A stretch of DNA of 64,000 bases from UTCFX2 sp002050125 (GTDB taxonomy: Bacteria > Chloroflexota > Anaerolineae > Anaerolineales > UBA4823), in the NCBI GenBank assembly GCA_027494035.1, contig JAOSJQ010000001.1, forward strand, positions 3,286,001 to 3,350,000, given 5' to 3'. Both the position numbers and the translations under genes were made by a program. The notes beneath the pieces were generated by a model, which made no database searches, had not been told where the DNA came from, and worked only from the letters and a program-made list of their open reading frames with translations. Positions 50,757-60,062 of the stretch are shown piece after piece (position 1 is the first letter of the stretch; every line of letters begins with the position of its first letter).

Positions 50757-51425
50757 TCAGATTCTCCTGAAAAATTCCTGCATCCCCCGAAAACAGGCAG
50801 CGCTTAATTTGTGACCGACATCGTCTTCGCAATACGTCACCAATGCCCCAGCCTGTTCCAGAACCCGGATGCCCGAGCGCGCCCGCTCCACCGACACGAT
50901 CCGATCCTTTGCGCCATGCGCAACGAAAATTGGCAGACCATCCAGCGGTTTATCCGGGTAACTTGCGTCGATCTCTTGCGGGACAAAACCTGACAAGCCG
51001 CACAGCGCCTGGATTTTTATCGCCTGGCTGAACGCCAGGCTATACGCCAGCGCCGCCCCCTGGCTGAATCCCACAACTCGAAACTGGGCTTTATCCGCCA
51101 TCGAGAACAGATCGTTCTCGAGAAGATTCTTAAGCGCCGCGATGCCTTCAGCAAAATCTTTTACAACGGGCCACTGAGCGTCTGTTTTGGAATACCAGCT
51201 ATACCCACCAAAAGGGCTGGCGTATAAGCCGCGCGGGGCAATCAACAAAGCGTTCTGAGACAGGCGGGACGAGAATATCCACATTGAATCTTCATCCCCG
51301 GTCCAACCGTGCAATAGTAGAAAAGTCTGGACCGGCGCATTCGCAGGCGGAAGCCGGTATTTGAACTTCACCCCATCGATCTCGTCAAACAGAATATTTT
51401 CTTCCACGCGGTTCACTGGTCCCAT
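50757..51425 (-). CDS. Alpha/beta hydrolase, phospholipase/carboxylesterase family
   Basis: A 222-residue serine hydrolase. LLLHGWTGDED is the oxyanion region, GFSQGAALA the nucleophile elbow (serine about residue 118), then an aspartate in AHGAKDRIV and a histidine in DDVGHKLS. The size and GFSQGA motif match the carboxylesterase/lysophospholipase group (DUF/YpfH-like). It starts within the end of the small membrane protein gene and its substrate is unknown. Confidence 0.87.
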   Translation of the reverse strand: MGPVNRVEENILFDEIDGVKFKYRLPPANAPVQTFLLLHGWTGDEDSMWIFSSRLSQNALLIAPRGLYASPFGGYSWYSKTDAQWPVVKDFAEGIAALKNLLENDLFSMADKAQFRVVGFSQGAALAYSLAFSQAIKIQALCGLSGFVPQEIDASYPDKPLDGLPIFVAHGAKDRIVSVERARSGIRVLEQAGALVTYCEDDVGHKLSAACFRGMQEFFRRI

Positions 51426-51637
51426 TTCTTAACAAGCCATCCTAAAAGTGTAAGTAAAAACCACACCAAAGCTGCCGGTATCAGCGCCAGTCCGATGCAG
51501 AAAAGCCCGCTAACCGCGGAACCCGCCCCCCAAAAGAGGTATATCAAGCCTAGTCCCACGCTCAGGAGCAGGACAAAAAAACCGATCACCAGCCTTGTGG
51601 CGGTCTGTGACGAATATTTCCTCAGATTTCTCGACAT
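51413..51637 (-). CDS. Small membrane protein, two hydrophobic segments
   Basis: A 74-residue protein with a basic N-terminus and two hydrophobic stretches (about 14-36 and 42-66). It ends in LVKKWDQ. No family recognised. The last 13 bases overlap the esterase gene, suggesting co-translation. A TAAAAT box lies nine bases before the ATG and no ribosome site is seen. Confidence 0.55.
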   Translation of the reverse strand: MSRNLRKYSSQTATRLVIGFFVLLLSVGLGLIYLFWGAGSAVSGLFCIGLALIPAALVWFLLTLLGWLVKKWDQ

Positions 51638-51819
51638 CTGCGATTTATTTTATCAGCCGCCGGGTAAAAATGACGAGCAAGAAACCAGTCATTTCACAGG
51701 AAACCGCTGCTGAGTAGAGATGACAGGGGTAAACAACCTGCTTAGAATCTTGGAGGTTTGTCTTGCGAAAAAGAGCAGGATGAAGAAAGTTCGATCAGGT
51801 TTTTTCGGGTTCTTGCGGC

Positions 51820-52143
51820 TTAAATGGAGGAATTTCGTATATCAACCTGACGTTCGGTCAAACGCAGGATATGACTGGCGCCTACCATTTTGATTACCAG
51901 CGTGATAACCCCTGCCACCAATAAGACCGTCACAGCCACCGCCCCTAGGATAAGCAGCAAAAAGTGCAGATTGGAAATCTGGCGCTGGTTTATAAAATCG
52001 GGGTCGCGTAGCCGCGAGCGCAAATTCACAATAAAATCGGGGCGCGGCGAAACCGGCTGGAAAGTCGACGCCAAATAGGATTCTATTCGCGGCAGTTCGC
52101 GTTCCTCGGGTTGCCGGGTTTTATTTTCGGGCTTTTTTATCAT
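51820..52143 (-). CDS. Small single-pass membrane protein, candidate anti-sigma factor
   Basis: A 107-residue protein with a polar, charged N-terminal half (about 1-60) and one transmembrane segment (about 62-88). SPRPDFIVNLRSRL in the N-terminal half resembles a motif often seen in short anti-sigma-like proteins. It is encoded 92 bases downstream of the ECF sigma gene in the same direction, with GGAGG before the ATG. That layout suggests membrane tethering of the sigma factor, but there is no zinc-finger motif, so the role is inferred. Confidence 0.55.
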   Translation of the reverse strand: MIKKPENKTRQPEERELPRIESYLASTFQPVSPRPDFIVNLRSRLRDPDFINQRQISNLHFLLLILGAVAVTVLLVAGVITLVIKMVGASHILRLTERQVDIRNSSI

Positions 52144-52235
52144 TCAAACCCTCCGCCAAAAGCGGAATGTCTCCATCAGCGTTCATTCAGCATCGCTCAT
52201 TCTGCGTTCATTGGATCGACTGTAAGAGTATTCGT

Positions 52236-52826
52236 TTAGAGACCTTGGTTGTCTTGCTGATCTTCTGCTTCGAATAGCACCGTCAGGTGAATCAGGTCGT
52301 CCCGGATTGCCAGCAGCGTGCGGTGATAAAGGCTCTTGATTGCTCCTTCAGTCCGCCCCATCACCCGACCGATCTCTGCGTTCGAGAGGTTGTCGACAAA
52401 TTTTAAGATCAACAGTTCCTGACGCTCCTCGGGAAGTTTGTGGATCACCTCTAACAAATGGCTGTGTTCTTCCGTTCGCAATAGTTCCTGTTCAGGAAAG
52501 TTGAAATGCTGCGAGAACAACATGCCCTCGTCTAGCGGCACATCTCTTCGCCGGCTGTTATCTCGATACCAGTTCGCAACCAGATTGTGGGCGATGCGGT
52601 ACAGCCAGGCGGAAACCGGCAACCCTCTGTGCGTGTAATTTTGAATGTGGCGTAACGCCCGCAGGAATACGCGTTCCGTAAGATCTTCAGCATCGCTTAC
52701 ATTTCCTACTCGATAATAGATGTAGTTATAAATTTTGCCTACATAACGTTCATAGAGAACGCCAAACGCCTCGCTGTCCCCATCGATAGCGCTTTTGAGA
52801 ATGGCATCGTCATTTTGCTCGACCAC
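52236..52826 (-). CDS. ECF-type RNA polymerase sigma factor
   Basis: A 196-residue sigma-70 family member with only regions 2 and 4. Region 2 (about 20-90) shows YERYVGKIYNYIYYRVG, DAEDLTERVFLRAL and SAWLYRIAHNLVANWYRD. Region 4 (about 125-180) shows LPEERQELLILKFVDNLSNAEIGRVMGRTEGAIKSLYHR. It starts at GTG with GAGG just upstream. It directs polymerase to a dedicated regulon, probably in response to an envelope signal passed by the membrane protein downstream. Confidence 0.93.
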   Translation of the reverse strand: MVEQNDDAILKSAIDGDSEAFGVLYERYVGKIYNYIYYRVGNVSDAEDLTERVFLRALRHIQNYTHRGLPVSAWLYRIAHNLVANWYRDNSRRRDVPLDEGMLFSQHFNFPEQELLRTEEHSHLLEVIHKLPEERQELLILKFVDNLSNAEIGRVMGRTEGAIKSLYHRTLLAIRDDLIHLTVLFEAEDQQDNQGL

Positions 52827-52966
52827 AATCCTCGCCCTGTTCTGGGTGCGACATGGGCAGCGCTGTTGAAGAGTTCAGCTTTGCTACCCATTGAAACCCC
52901 ATTGTTTCAGATTAGTTTCTTACAGTTCTCTGATCTATAAGCCTACCTATTATATCTAAAAGCGAG

Positions 52967-52972
52967 TATAAT
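52967..52972 (+). promoter_or_regulatory. -10 box TATAAT upstream of tmRNA
   Basis: A perfect TATAAT ends 13 bases before the mature tmRNA 5' end, leaving room for a short leader removed by RNase P. No good -35 box is seen. Confidence 0.55.
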
Positions 52973-52985
52973 CATCATGCGTCAT

Positions 52986-53380
52986 GGGGATGAAAGGTCT
53001 CGACGGGAGAGGCTAGCCCCGGATTGCGAGCCGAGAGGCGCCGAACTCGCAAAATCAGCGCAAACAATACGTGCCAACCGCACAAACTACGCTGCACTGC
53101 CCCTCGCTGCATAAGCGAAAGCAGTAAAGCTGACCCCCAAGAGGGATCACGTCCGCCTGCATCGCTTTCTGACCGATCGCAGGGTCGGGCGTCACAAAGT
53201 CAGAATGCCGCACGGCTGACGCCGCTAAGCGTGTGAAAGAGAAGCTTTCGGGCTTCAGCGGATAGCAGGAGATGCGCCTCTGTCGGTTGAGGCCTCGCCT
53301 GCGAACCCGATAACCGACTACGCTCGTAGACATTCGAGGGACGAATCTTTCGGACTCGGGTTCGATTCCCGACATCTCCA
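52986..53380 (+). ncRNA. ssrA: Transfer-messenger RNA (tmRNA)
   Basis: The 5' end GGGGATG pairs with CATCTCC at 53373-53379, giving a tRNA-like acceptor stem with G3-U70, the alanine identity element. GGTCTCGACGGG near the start and GGACTCGGGTTCGATTCCC near the end (T arm) are typical. A reading frame from GCC at 53073 to TAA at 53112-53114 encodes the tag ANRTNYAALPLAA, ending in LAA like other proteolysis tags. CCA is not encoded. With SmpB it rescues stalled ribosomes. The length of about 395 bases is normal for one-piece tmRNA. Confidence 0.95.
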
Positions 53381-53389
53381 CTCAGAATT

Positions 53390-53419
53390 AGCCGGGGTTG
53401 CTGCCTCGGCTATTCTTTT
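53390..53419 (+). terminator. Intrinsic terminator of tmRNA
   Basis: AGCCGGGG pairs with CCTCGGCT around a six-base loop, followed by ATTCTTTT. It overlaps the last bases of the convergent methyltransferase gene. Confidence 0.8.
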
Positions 53420-54608
53420 CGCAACACCAAGCCGCTCAGGTATTCGCCTTCAGGAAAGTTCAACGCCACAGGATGGTCGACATCTTGATGAAGCCACTCC
53501 ACCAGTTGAACTTGCGCCTCAGCATCCAACGCGGCGCCGGCGACGATTTTTTGAAACAGATCCATCCCAACCCCGCTCGAACACGAGAAAGTGGTCAGTA
53601 CCCCGCCCGATCTGAGCAGCTTGAGCGCCAAAAGGTTGATATCTTTATATCCGCGCACCGCCCTCTCGACCTGTGCCGTGGTCGGAGCAAACTTAGGGGG
53701 GTCCAAAACGATCAGATCAAACCGCCTGTCCCGATCGCGCAGTTGCCGCAGAACCCGAAAAACATCCCCTCGATTTGAGCGTATTTATCTTCCATAAAGC
53801 CGTTCAATCGCAGATTGCTTCGCGCTTGAGCCAGCGCAGCGCCCGAAACGTCTATTCCCGTAACAGACATCGCGCCGCCCTGGAGCGCCGCGATCGAGAA
53901 CCCGCCGCTGTAGCAGAAACAATCCAAAACCTCTGTACCCGCAGCCAACTCTTTTACTTTCAGACGATTTCTGCGCTGATCGAGGTAGAAACCTGTCTTC
54001 TGGCCGCGCCGCAGATCGACATCGAATTGCGTCCCTTGCTCGGAAATGACGACCCGGTCAGGAGGCGCTTCGCCCCACAACAAACCCACTCTCTCTTCAA
54101 GACCCTCCAGCCGCCGCACATCCACATCGGAGCGTTCGTAGATCCCCCTTGGCTTGAACAAACTAACCAATGACTGGAGGATTTCGCTGCGCCACTTTTC
54201 AACACCGCTGGTAAGGAACTGAACGACAATCCACTCCCCATAACGATCCACAATAAGCCCGGGAAGCCCATCCGATTCGCCATGCACCAGGCGCAACGCG
54301 TCCGTATCACGACCTCTCAGCATAGAAGATCGAGCCAGCGCTGATTGAGCCAGTTTCTTTTCGAAAAACGCTCGATTTATGTTTGTCTGTTGATCCCAGG
54401 ACCATATTCTGGCACGGATTTGCGAATGCGGGCTGTACGCCCCCCATCCCAGAAATTCCTGGTCGGCGCTGAGTATTCCGATCGTGTCTCCGCTCTTGAT
54501 CTCGCCCTTCACCGCAGCCACTGATCCAGAAAACACCCACGGATGGCGGCGGAGTAGCGATTTCTCACGCCCTTTGTACAATACCAGAGAGGGTATAGAA
54601 CTATTCAA
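53410..54608 (-). CDS. Class I rRNA methyltransferase RlmI-like, frame broken near 53767
   Basis: Joined, the frames encode about 399 residues. An N-terminal PUA domain (about 5-85: HPWVFSGSVAAVKGE, FLGWGAYSP) is followed by a Rossmann methyltransferase with KTGFYLDQRRNR, VLDCFCYSGGFSIAAL and, after the break, VLDPPKFA, the target-binding motif. This is the RlmI/YccW layout, which makes m5C in 23S rRNA. The coding strand has GGGG at 53769-53766, and a fifth G restores the frame from AQIEG to DVFRVLRQL. The gene follows ligA by 22 bases. Confidence 0.85.
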
Positions 54609-54630
54609 CTTAATGGCTTTTTCGCGTGAT

Positions 54631-56672
54631 TCATTTCGGCTCAGCCAATTTCATCAGTCCTGCTTCGTCCAGGACAGGCACGCCCAAATCCTGGGCTTTC
54701 TGGAGTTTGGAGCCGGCTGCTTCGCCCGCTACCAGATAGCTCGTTTTTTTGCTGACCGAATCGGTGACCTTGCCTCCATGTTTCTGGATGTAGGCTTTCA
54801 CCACATCTCGCGAGAACGAGGGCAATGTGCCTGTGACGACGAAGACTAGCCCCTCAAGCGCCAGGGGACCCGCAGACATCCCTTGGGCTCGCTCGGCTCT
54901 GGGCCAAACGCCTGCCCGCTTCAATTTTGCCAGAACGTTCTGGTTGGCGGGGCGTTCGAACCAATCCACAATTGCACGTGCGATATTGGGTCCAATCCCC
55001 TCGATCTCTTGTAATTGCGCCAGAGTAGCGTTGGAAAGTTCGTCGAGGTCTTGAAACCGGGCTGCCAGGTCTACGGCGGTTACCTCGCCAACTCCATGAA
55101 TACCCAACGCGTTGATCAAACGTTCCAGGCTTTGCTGTTTGGAAGCCTCGATTGATTCAAGCAAATTATCCGCTTTTTTATCTGCAAAACCCTCCAACCT
55201 CAGCAAATCCTGTTTTTTAAGGCTGAATAAATCCGCCGCGTCTTTTACAAGCCCGGCTTCGACGAGCTGCTCCACAATTTTTATGCCCAAACCAACAATG
55301 TCCATCGCGCCGCGAGAGACAAAATGCTCCAAGTTGCGAATCAACTGCGCCGGGCAGGCAGCATTCACACAATACCAGGCAACTTCGCCTGGAATATTTT
55401 CGACCGCCTCCCCGCATACCGGGCATGTGTGCGGGGGCACATAGACCTGTTCAGAGCCATCGCGTAAATCCAGGATTGGACCAATGACGTATGGAATCAC
55501 TTCACCGGCGCGTTTCACCCGTACGCGGTCGCCCACCCGAATGTCTTTTTCAGCAATATAGTCGAAATTGTGCAGTGTTGCTTGCTTTACGATCACCCCC
55601 CAATGTCAACCGGCTCGAGCATGGCGTATGGCGTTAGAACGCCCGTCCTGCCTACGTTCACGCCGATATCCCGCAAGCGCGTGGTCACCTCTTGCGCCGG
55701 GAATTTATACGCCAGCGCGCCGCGCGGGTCTTTGCCCACAAATCCAAGCGAATCAGCCAGCGCACGATCGTTGATCTTGATCACCATCCCATCCACCTCG
55801 AATGGCAGCATCGATCGGCGGGTCACCCAGGTGTCGCATTCACGAATCGCGCTCTCAAGGTCGGGTTGGACGGTCGCGGCTCGAGTAACTGGAAACCCCA
55901 GCCGGCGCAGCCACTCCAGGCGGTCCCATTGCAGGTTGGGTATTGGAACATCGGATTCAACAATCTGATAGGTCAATAGATTCAACGGCCGCGTCGCCGT
56001 GAGCGCTGGGTCTAATTGCCTCAGAGAACCAGCGGCAGTGTTGCGGGGATTCAAATAGGTTTTCTCGCCGGCGCGCTCCAAGCGCTGGTTTAATTCCTCG
56101 AAATCCTCAATGTTCATGAAGATCTCGCCGCGCACAACCAGCCTGCCGGGAATAGTTTCCATCCCATCCTCAACCGGGATGTGCAGGGGGACCGAATGAA
56201 CAGTGCGCAAGTTGTTACTGACATCCTCGCCAACCTCGCCGTCGCCGCGCGTCGCTCCCATCACGAAAATACCGTCTTGATAATGCAATATCACTGAAAG
56301 CCCGTCTATTTTCGGCTCAATCACGAAATTAGCCTCTCTGACGCGCTCATCGATTTTAGCAATTCGCTCAAACCAGGCGCGCACGTCCTGCGCAGAAAAC
56401 GCGTTCGCCAGGCTGAGGATCGGGGCTGGGTGCCGGACTTTCTGGAATTTTTCAGCCGGACGCGCTCCAGCCCGCTGAGTTGGCGAGTCAGCCGTCACCC
56501 ATTCAGGATGCTCGGCTTCGATCTCCTTCAATTCAGCCAGTAAACGGTCAAATTCAAAATCACTGATTACCGGGTCGTCGAGGACGTGGTAACGGTAATT
56601 GTGAAAATGAATCGCTTTTCGCAGCTCAGCAAGCCGTTCCACTTGACGCTTATCGTTTAATTGTTCAGGCAT
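54631..56672 (-). CDS. ligA: NAD-dependent DNA ligase LigA, frame broken near 55596
   Basis: About 680 residues if one G is added at the run of six C at 55596-55601 (coding-strand G), where LEPVDIGG meets VIVKQATLHN. Domains in order: Ia region (YRYHVLDDPVISDFEFD), adenylation domain with catalytic lysine in EPKIDGLS (about residue 118), OB fold, four-cysteine zinc finger (CPVCG and CVNAACPAQ), helix-hairpin-helix region (LGIHGVGEVTA, IEGIGPNIA) and C-terminal BRCT (GLVFVVTGTLPSF). It seals nicks in replication and repair and is essential in bacteria, so the break is almost surely an error. ATG at 56672 with GGTGG upstream; an open frame further upstream overlaps ctaA. Confidence 0.93.
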
Positions 56673-56737
56673 CTTATCCACCATTTTCCAATCGAACAGT
56701 ACGAACCAAGACCGTGGGCGTCTCCCAGGTTTCCGGT

Positions 56738-57670
56738 TCAGGCAACCCCGGTGACGATTGTATCTTGTATAGCAAAAGTCATCGCGGCGAGCAGCACCAT
56801 GGTGATCCACACCACGTCGGCAAGCAGCAAATGTATCACTTGGAGCGGTGTAGGCGCCAAGAAAACCAGATTCATCAACCCTGCAGCAAGCTGAACCAGA
56901 AATAAAATAATCAGCAGGGCTACGAAGCGACGAATAGTTCGCTCTTTTCTCGATTTGGTAGTGAAAACCGCCAGCACACACAGATACGTCCCGCTCACAA
57001 CTGCGATTAGCGGGTGCCAGATTCGCAGCCTAACCAGGAAATGCGCCGTTGGCGCAAAATCGTGGGCGATCCCTTCGGGCAGGGTGGCTGCTGGAAAGAG
57101 CGTGTCTCCGAGCGCGGTAATTGCCCCGCTGACGCCCAGAAACAGGATGCCCAAGAAACCCAAACCAAAAGCCCAGACAACAAAACCGCGATTTGCCAGA
57201 CTCACCCTCCGCCCGCCAGAAGCCCACCAGGCAGTGAGCGTAAGCGAGGCGACCAGCAGAAAAGTATTAACAAGATGAACCGAAATGGAGACAACTCGTT
57301 CGACGGAGACATTGTACGCAACCCAGCGGAACAAAACCAGTCCAGCTCCCACCAATGCCTCAGTGATGATGAAAATCAGCGAAAGCCAAACTCCCGTGCG
57401 GATCACGTGCCCTTTCTCAAAAATCCGCATCGCCCAGATAAACATCCCAACCACAAGCAAAAAAGCCATCCCAGAGGTAAGCCGGTGGGTAAATTCAATC
57501 GCTGTCTCGATTTCGGGAGAACGGGGCAAAATCTCGCCGTTGCACAAGGGCCAGTGGCTGCCGCAGCCCGCGCCTGAACCCGTCACCCTGACATAAGCGC
57601 CCCAAAGGATCACCCCCAGGTTGAAAACCAACACACCCCACGAGTATTTAGCAAATCGGGATAAACCCAT
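56738..57670 (-). CDS. ctaA: Heme A synthase (CtaA/Cox15)
   Basis: A 310-residue protein with eight hydrophobic segments. TGSGAGCGSHWPLCNG near residue 31 holds the cysteine pair of the Bacillus-type CtaA. Heme-binding histidines are seen in EFTHRLTSG, SVHLVNT, RIWHPLIAV and VIHLLLADVVW. It oxidises the heme O methyl group to formyl, giving heme A for aa3-type cytochrome oxidase. This implies aerobic or microaerobic respiration. It begins a minus-strand unit with ligA and rlmI-like. No ctaB or oxidase genes are in the window. Confidence 0.92.
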   Translation of the reverse strand: MGLSRFAKYSWGVLVFNLGVILWGAYVRVTGSGAGCGSHWPLCNGEILPRSPEIETAIEFTHRLTSGMAFLLVVGMFIWAMRIFEKGHVIRTGVWLSLIFIITEALVGAGLVLFRWVAYNVSVERVVSISVHLVNTFLLVASLTLTAWWASGGRRVSLANRGFVVWAFGLGFLGILFLGVSGAITALGDTLFPAATLPEGIAHDFAPTAHFLVRLRIWHPLIAVVSGTYLCVLAVFTTKSRKERTIRRFVALLIILFLVQLAAGLMNLVFLAPTPLQVIHLLLADVVWITMVLLAAMTFAIQDTIVTGVA

Positions 57671-57929
57671 CTTGTCTCCCTGAAAAAGCCCGGCTTAGTG
57701 CGGAGATCGGAATGCTCAGAATTCCGACCGGTGTAATCCTTTGGCGCGATTTATCGTAACAAGTTCAGCTTTCGGAGTTTACCACGAGAGACAGCGAACC
57801 TCAATCGCAGACTTGGTAATTTCAAATCAGGTCAGGAAAAAACTATCTGCCAGATAGCTTTGATCCGCTCAGAAAGACGGCAGAAATTGAATTAGAATTG
57901 GGCCAATCTTCGATCCGAGAGAAGGGCTA

Positions 57930-58175
57930 ATGATGGCTGAAGAATTGATCATCGTCTATGTCACAGATTGGTGCGGGGCTTGCCATCGTGCGCTAAAGAT
58001 ATTCAAACAAAAGAACATCCCCTACAAATCAATCAATATTGACCGAGATCGCGCCGGAGAAGAATTTATTCTAAAAGTAAACCAGGGTATGCGAAGTGTT
58101 CCGACCATTGTGTTCCCAGATGGAAAAACGCTTGTCGAACCTAGCGATCAAACCCTGGAAGCGCTATTATCATAA
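57930..58175 (+). CDS. Glutaredoxin-like (mycoredoxin-type) thiol oxidoreductase
   Basis: An 81-residue thioredoxin-fold protein with the active site CGAC (TDWCGACHRA, residues about 16-19), the cis-proline SVPTIVFPDG and a C-terminal helix. Length and a single domain match mycoredoxin/NrdH-like glutaredoxins that reduce disulfides or mixed thiols. The thiol partner here is unknown. An inverted repeat CTATCT-GCC-AGATAG lies about 85 bases upstream. Starts at one of two adjacent ATGs, with AGGG nearby. Confidence 0.88.
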   Translation: MMAEELIIVYVTDWCGACHRALKIFKQKNIPYKSINIDRDRAGEEFILKVNQGMRSVPTIVFPDGKTLVEPSDQTLEALLS

Positions 58176-58182
58176 GCAAGCA

Positions 58183-58204
58183 TCACCAGCTTAGTGGCTG
58201 GTGA
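58183..58204. terminator. Hairpin between convergent glutaredoxin and pstB genes
   Basis: TCACCAGC pairs with GCTGGTGA around a six-base loop. No U run follows, so it is a weak or Rho-assisted terminator at best. Confidence 0.45.
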
Positions 58205-58266
58205 ACCAAACGAACCCCAGCCGCTGAGGCGCCCCGGTATCTTCGACATCGATATCGGTTAATCCG

Positions 58267-59034
58267 TTACCCCATCCTCCCCGTGATATAAACTTCGGTT
58301 AATTCTTTTACAGGATTGATAAACAATTGCTCGGTCGGGTTAAATTCGATCAGTTCACCCATCCAGAAGAATCCGGTGAAATCCGAGACCCGTGCCGCCT
58401 GTTGCATATTGTGCGTGACAACGACGATGGTGTAGTGTTCCTTCAACTGAGAAATCAAATCCTCCAGATGCTCGGCGGCAATTGGATCTAAGGCGGAGGC
58501 GGGTTCGTCCATCAAAATCACTTCTGGTTTTACAGCCAGCGCCCGTGCCAGGCACAATCGCTGTTGCTGACCCAACGACAAACTGAGCGCATTTTCTTTC
58601 AAGTGATCTTTCAATTCCTCCCATAATCCTGTCTGCTTCAAGCTGTTTTGAATCAACTCAAACAGTTCATTACGATTATCGGTCATTTTTAGCAAACGCG
58701 GCCCATACGCCACATTATCCAACACGGACTTCGGGAATGGATTCGGCTTTTGGAAGACCATGCCAATCCGCCGCCGCAGTTCGGTCAGATCGTAACTTTC
58801 CGAATAGATATTCTCGTTGTCAAACAGAATCTCGCCTTCAACCCGGGTGTTCTTGATGGTATCGTTCATCCTGTTCAAACAGCGCAAGAAAGTGGATTTT
58901 CCACATCCAGAGGGACCAATTAAAGCTGTCACATGGTTTGAAAGGAAATCCATAGTGATGTTTTTCAACGCCATTGAAGCGCCATAATAGAAACTAAGAT
59001 CACGCACCCGGATTTTAATATTTTCATCTGCCAT
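58267..59034 (-). CDS. pstB: Phosphate ABC transporter ATP-binding protein PstB (copy 1)
   Basis: A 255-residue ATPase with Walker A GPSGCGKST (about residue 39), Q-loop GMVFQKPNPFPKSV, signature LSLGQQQRLCLARAL and Walker B VILMDEPASALD, and H-loop VTHNMQQAAR. All nucleotide-contacting elements are intact, and the Q-loop wording is that of genuine PstB. It is encoded away from pstSCA on the other strand of a 78-base gap. No ribosome site is seen, but TAGAAT six bases before the ATG suggests a leaderless message. Confidence 0.94.
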   Translation of the reverse strand: MADENIKIRVRDLSFYYGASMALKNITMDFLSNHVTALIGPSGCGKSTFLRCLNRMNDTIKNTRVEGEILFDNENIYSESYDLTELRRRIGMVFQKPNPFPKSVLDNVAYGPRLLKMTDNRNELFELIQNSLKQTGLWEELKDHLKENALSLSLGQQQRLCLARALAVKPEVILMDEPASALDPIAAEHLEDLISQLKEHYTIVVVTHNMQQAARVSDFTGFFWMGELIEFNPTEQLFINPVKELTEVYITGRMG

Positions 59035-59040
59035 GCGATT

Positions 59041-59046
59041 ATTCTA
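59041..59046 (-). promoter_or_regulatory. -10 box TAGAAT for leaderless pstB (copy 1)
   Basis: On the minus strand TAGAAT ends six bases before the ATG at 59034. The -35 box is not clear. Confidence 0.45.
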
Positions 59047-59076
59047 CCCCATTCAACAGACTCAGCTCTATTGGTC

Positions 59077-59105
59077 TTGTCTTCATTTTTTATTAACGCT
59101 ATAAT
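59077..59105 (+). promoter_or_regulatory. Sigma70-type promoter giving leaderless pstS mRNA
   Basis: TTGTCT at 59077-59082, 17 bases, then a perfect TATAAT at 59100-59105. Seven bases separate it from the ATG at 59113. Confidence 0.7.
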
Positions 59106-59112
59106 CACGTCG

Positions 59113-60019
59113 ATGTTGCGCCCCTGGAGTGTTTTGATTTTTAGTGCCATTCTTTTCATCTCAGGGTGTTTTCCTATAGCAACGGCACAAAACCCCTCGT
59201 CTTCTAAAACTGGATCTCCGGCAGCAATTCAAAACCAAGGATCCGACACGATGGTCAACCTGGCGCTTGCCTGGGCTGAGGCGTATCAAGCCATCCATCC
59301 TGACATCCGCGTTTCGGTCACTGGAGGCGGCACCGGCACTGGGATCGCAGCCCTCATTAACGGCACGGTTGATCTTGCCAACGCGTCACGCGAGATCAAG
59401 CCAGAGGAAGAAACCTCCGCCAAACGCAACGGAATCCAACCTGTTGAGCATGTCGTAGCGCGCGACGCCATTGCCATTATTGTTCATCCCGAGAACCCCG
59501 TCTCTCAACTCACCCTGCGCCAAATCTCAGATATTTATAGCGGCGCAATCAATAACTGGCAGGAAGTTGGCGGCGAGGATCGAGTGATCGTCCGCCTATC
59601 GCGCGAAACCAATTCCGGCACGCATATCTATTTTCTTGAGGAAGTGCTTCGTCTCGGTGAAAAAGACAACAAAACCCTTTTTTTCGGTGGACACCCTCTT
59701 GCTCCCTTCATCCCAGGGCATCACTGCCGAGGTCAGCGACAACCCGAATGCAATCGGCTATGACGGATTAGGTTATGTCACTCCCGATGTCAAAATCATC
59801 AAAGTAGCTCGCAGGGAGGATTCGCCATATGTATTGCCATCTACGACCACGGTAAATGACAGCAGCTACCCGATCGCCCGTGACCTCTATATGTACACTG
59901 CTGGGGAACCCGCTGGCAACATAAGAGATTATTTGAACTGGATTCTTACGCCCACAGCGCAGAAAATCGTGTTCGATCTAGGTTTTGTTCCAATTGCAGG
60001 GAATGAATTCAACAACTGA
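59113..60019 (+). CDS. pstS: Phosphate-binding lipoprotein PstS, frame broken at a T7 run
   Basis: About 301 residues once one T is dropped. The signal peptide ends in lipobox ISGC (cysteine about residue 18), and the mature part has QGSDTMVNLALAWAEAYQ, VTGGGTGTGIAALINGTVD, ANASREIKPEE and RLSRETNSGTHIYF, with the serine/threonine and arginine residues that hold phosphate. The break is the seven-T run at 59678-59684; six T gives KTLFSVDTLLLPSSQGI and then AIGYDGLGYV. It delivers phosphate to PstCA. The ATG at 59113 has no ribosome site and is probably leaderless; the frame extends upstream but into the promoter. Confidence 0.9.
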
Positions 60020-60062
60020 CAATAGCCCAAGGCTTCCAACAATACTTATTCAAAGGTAACGC

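Noticed and set aside
56673..56981. N-terminal extension of the ligA frame
   Set aside because: It overlaps ctaA, and the residues do not look like ligase; the ATG at 56672 starts a normal LigA.
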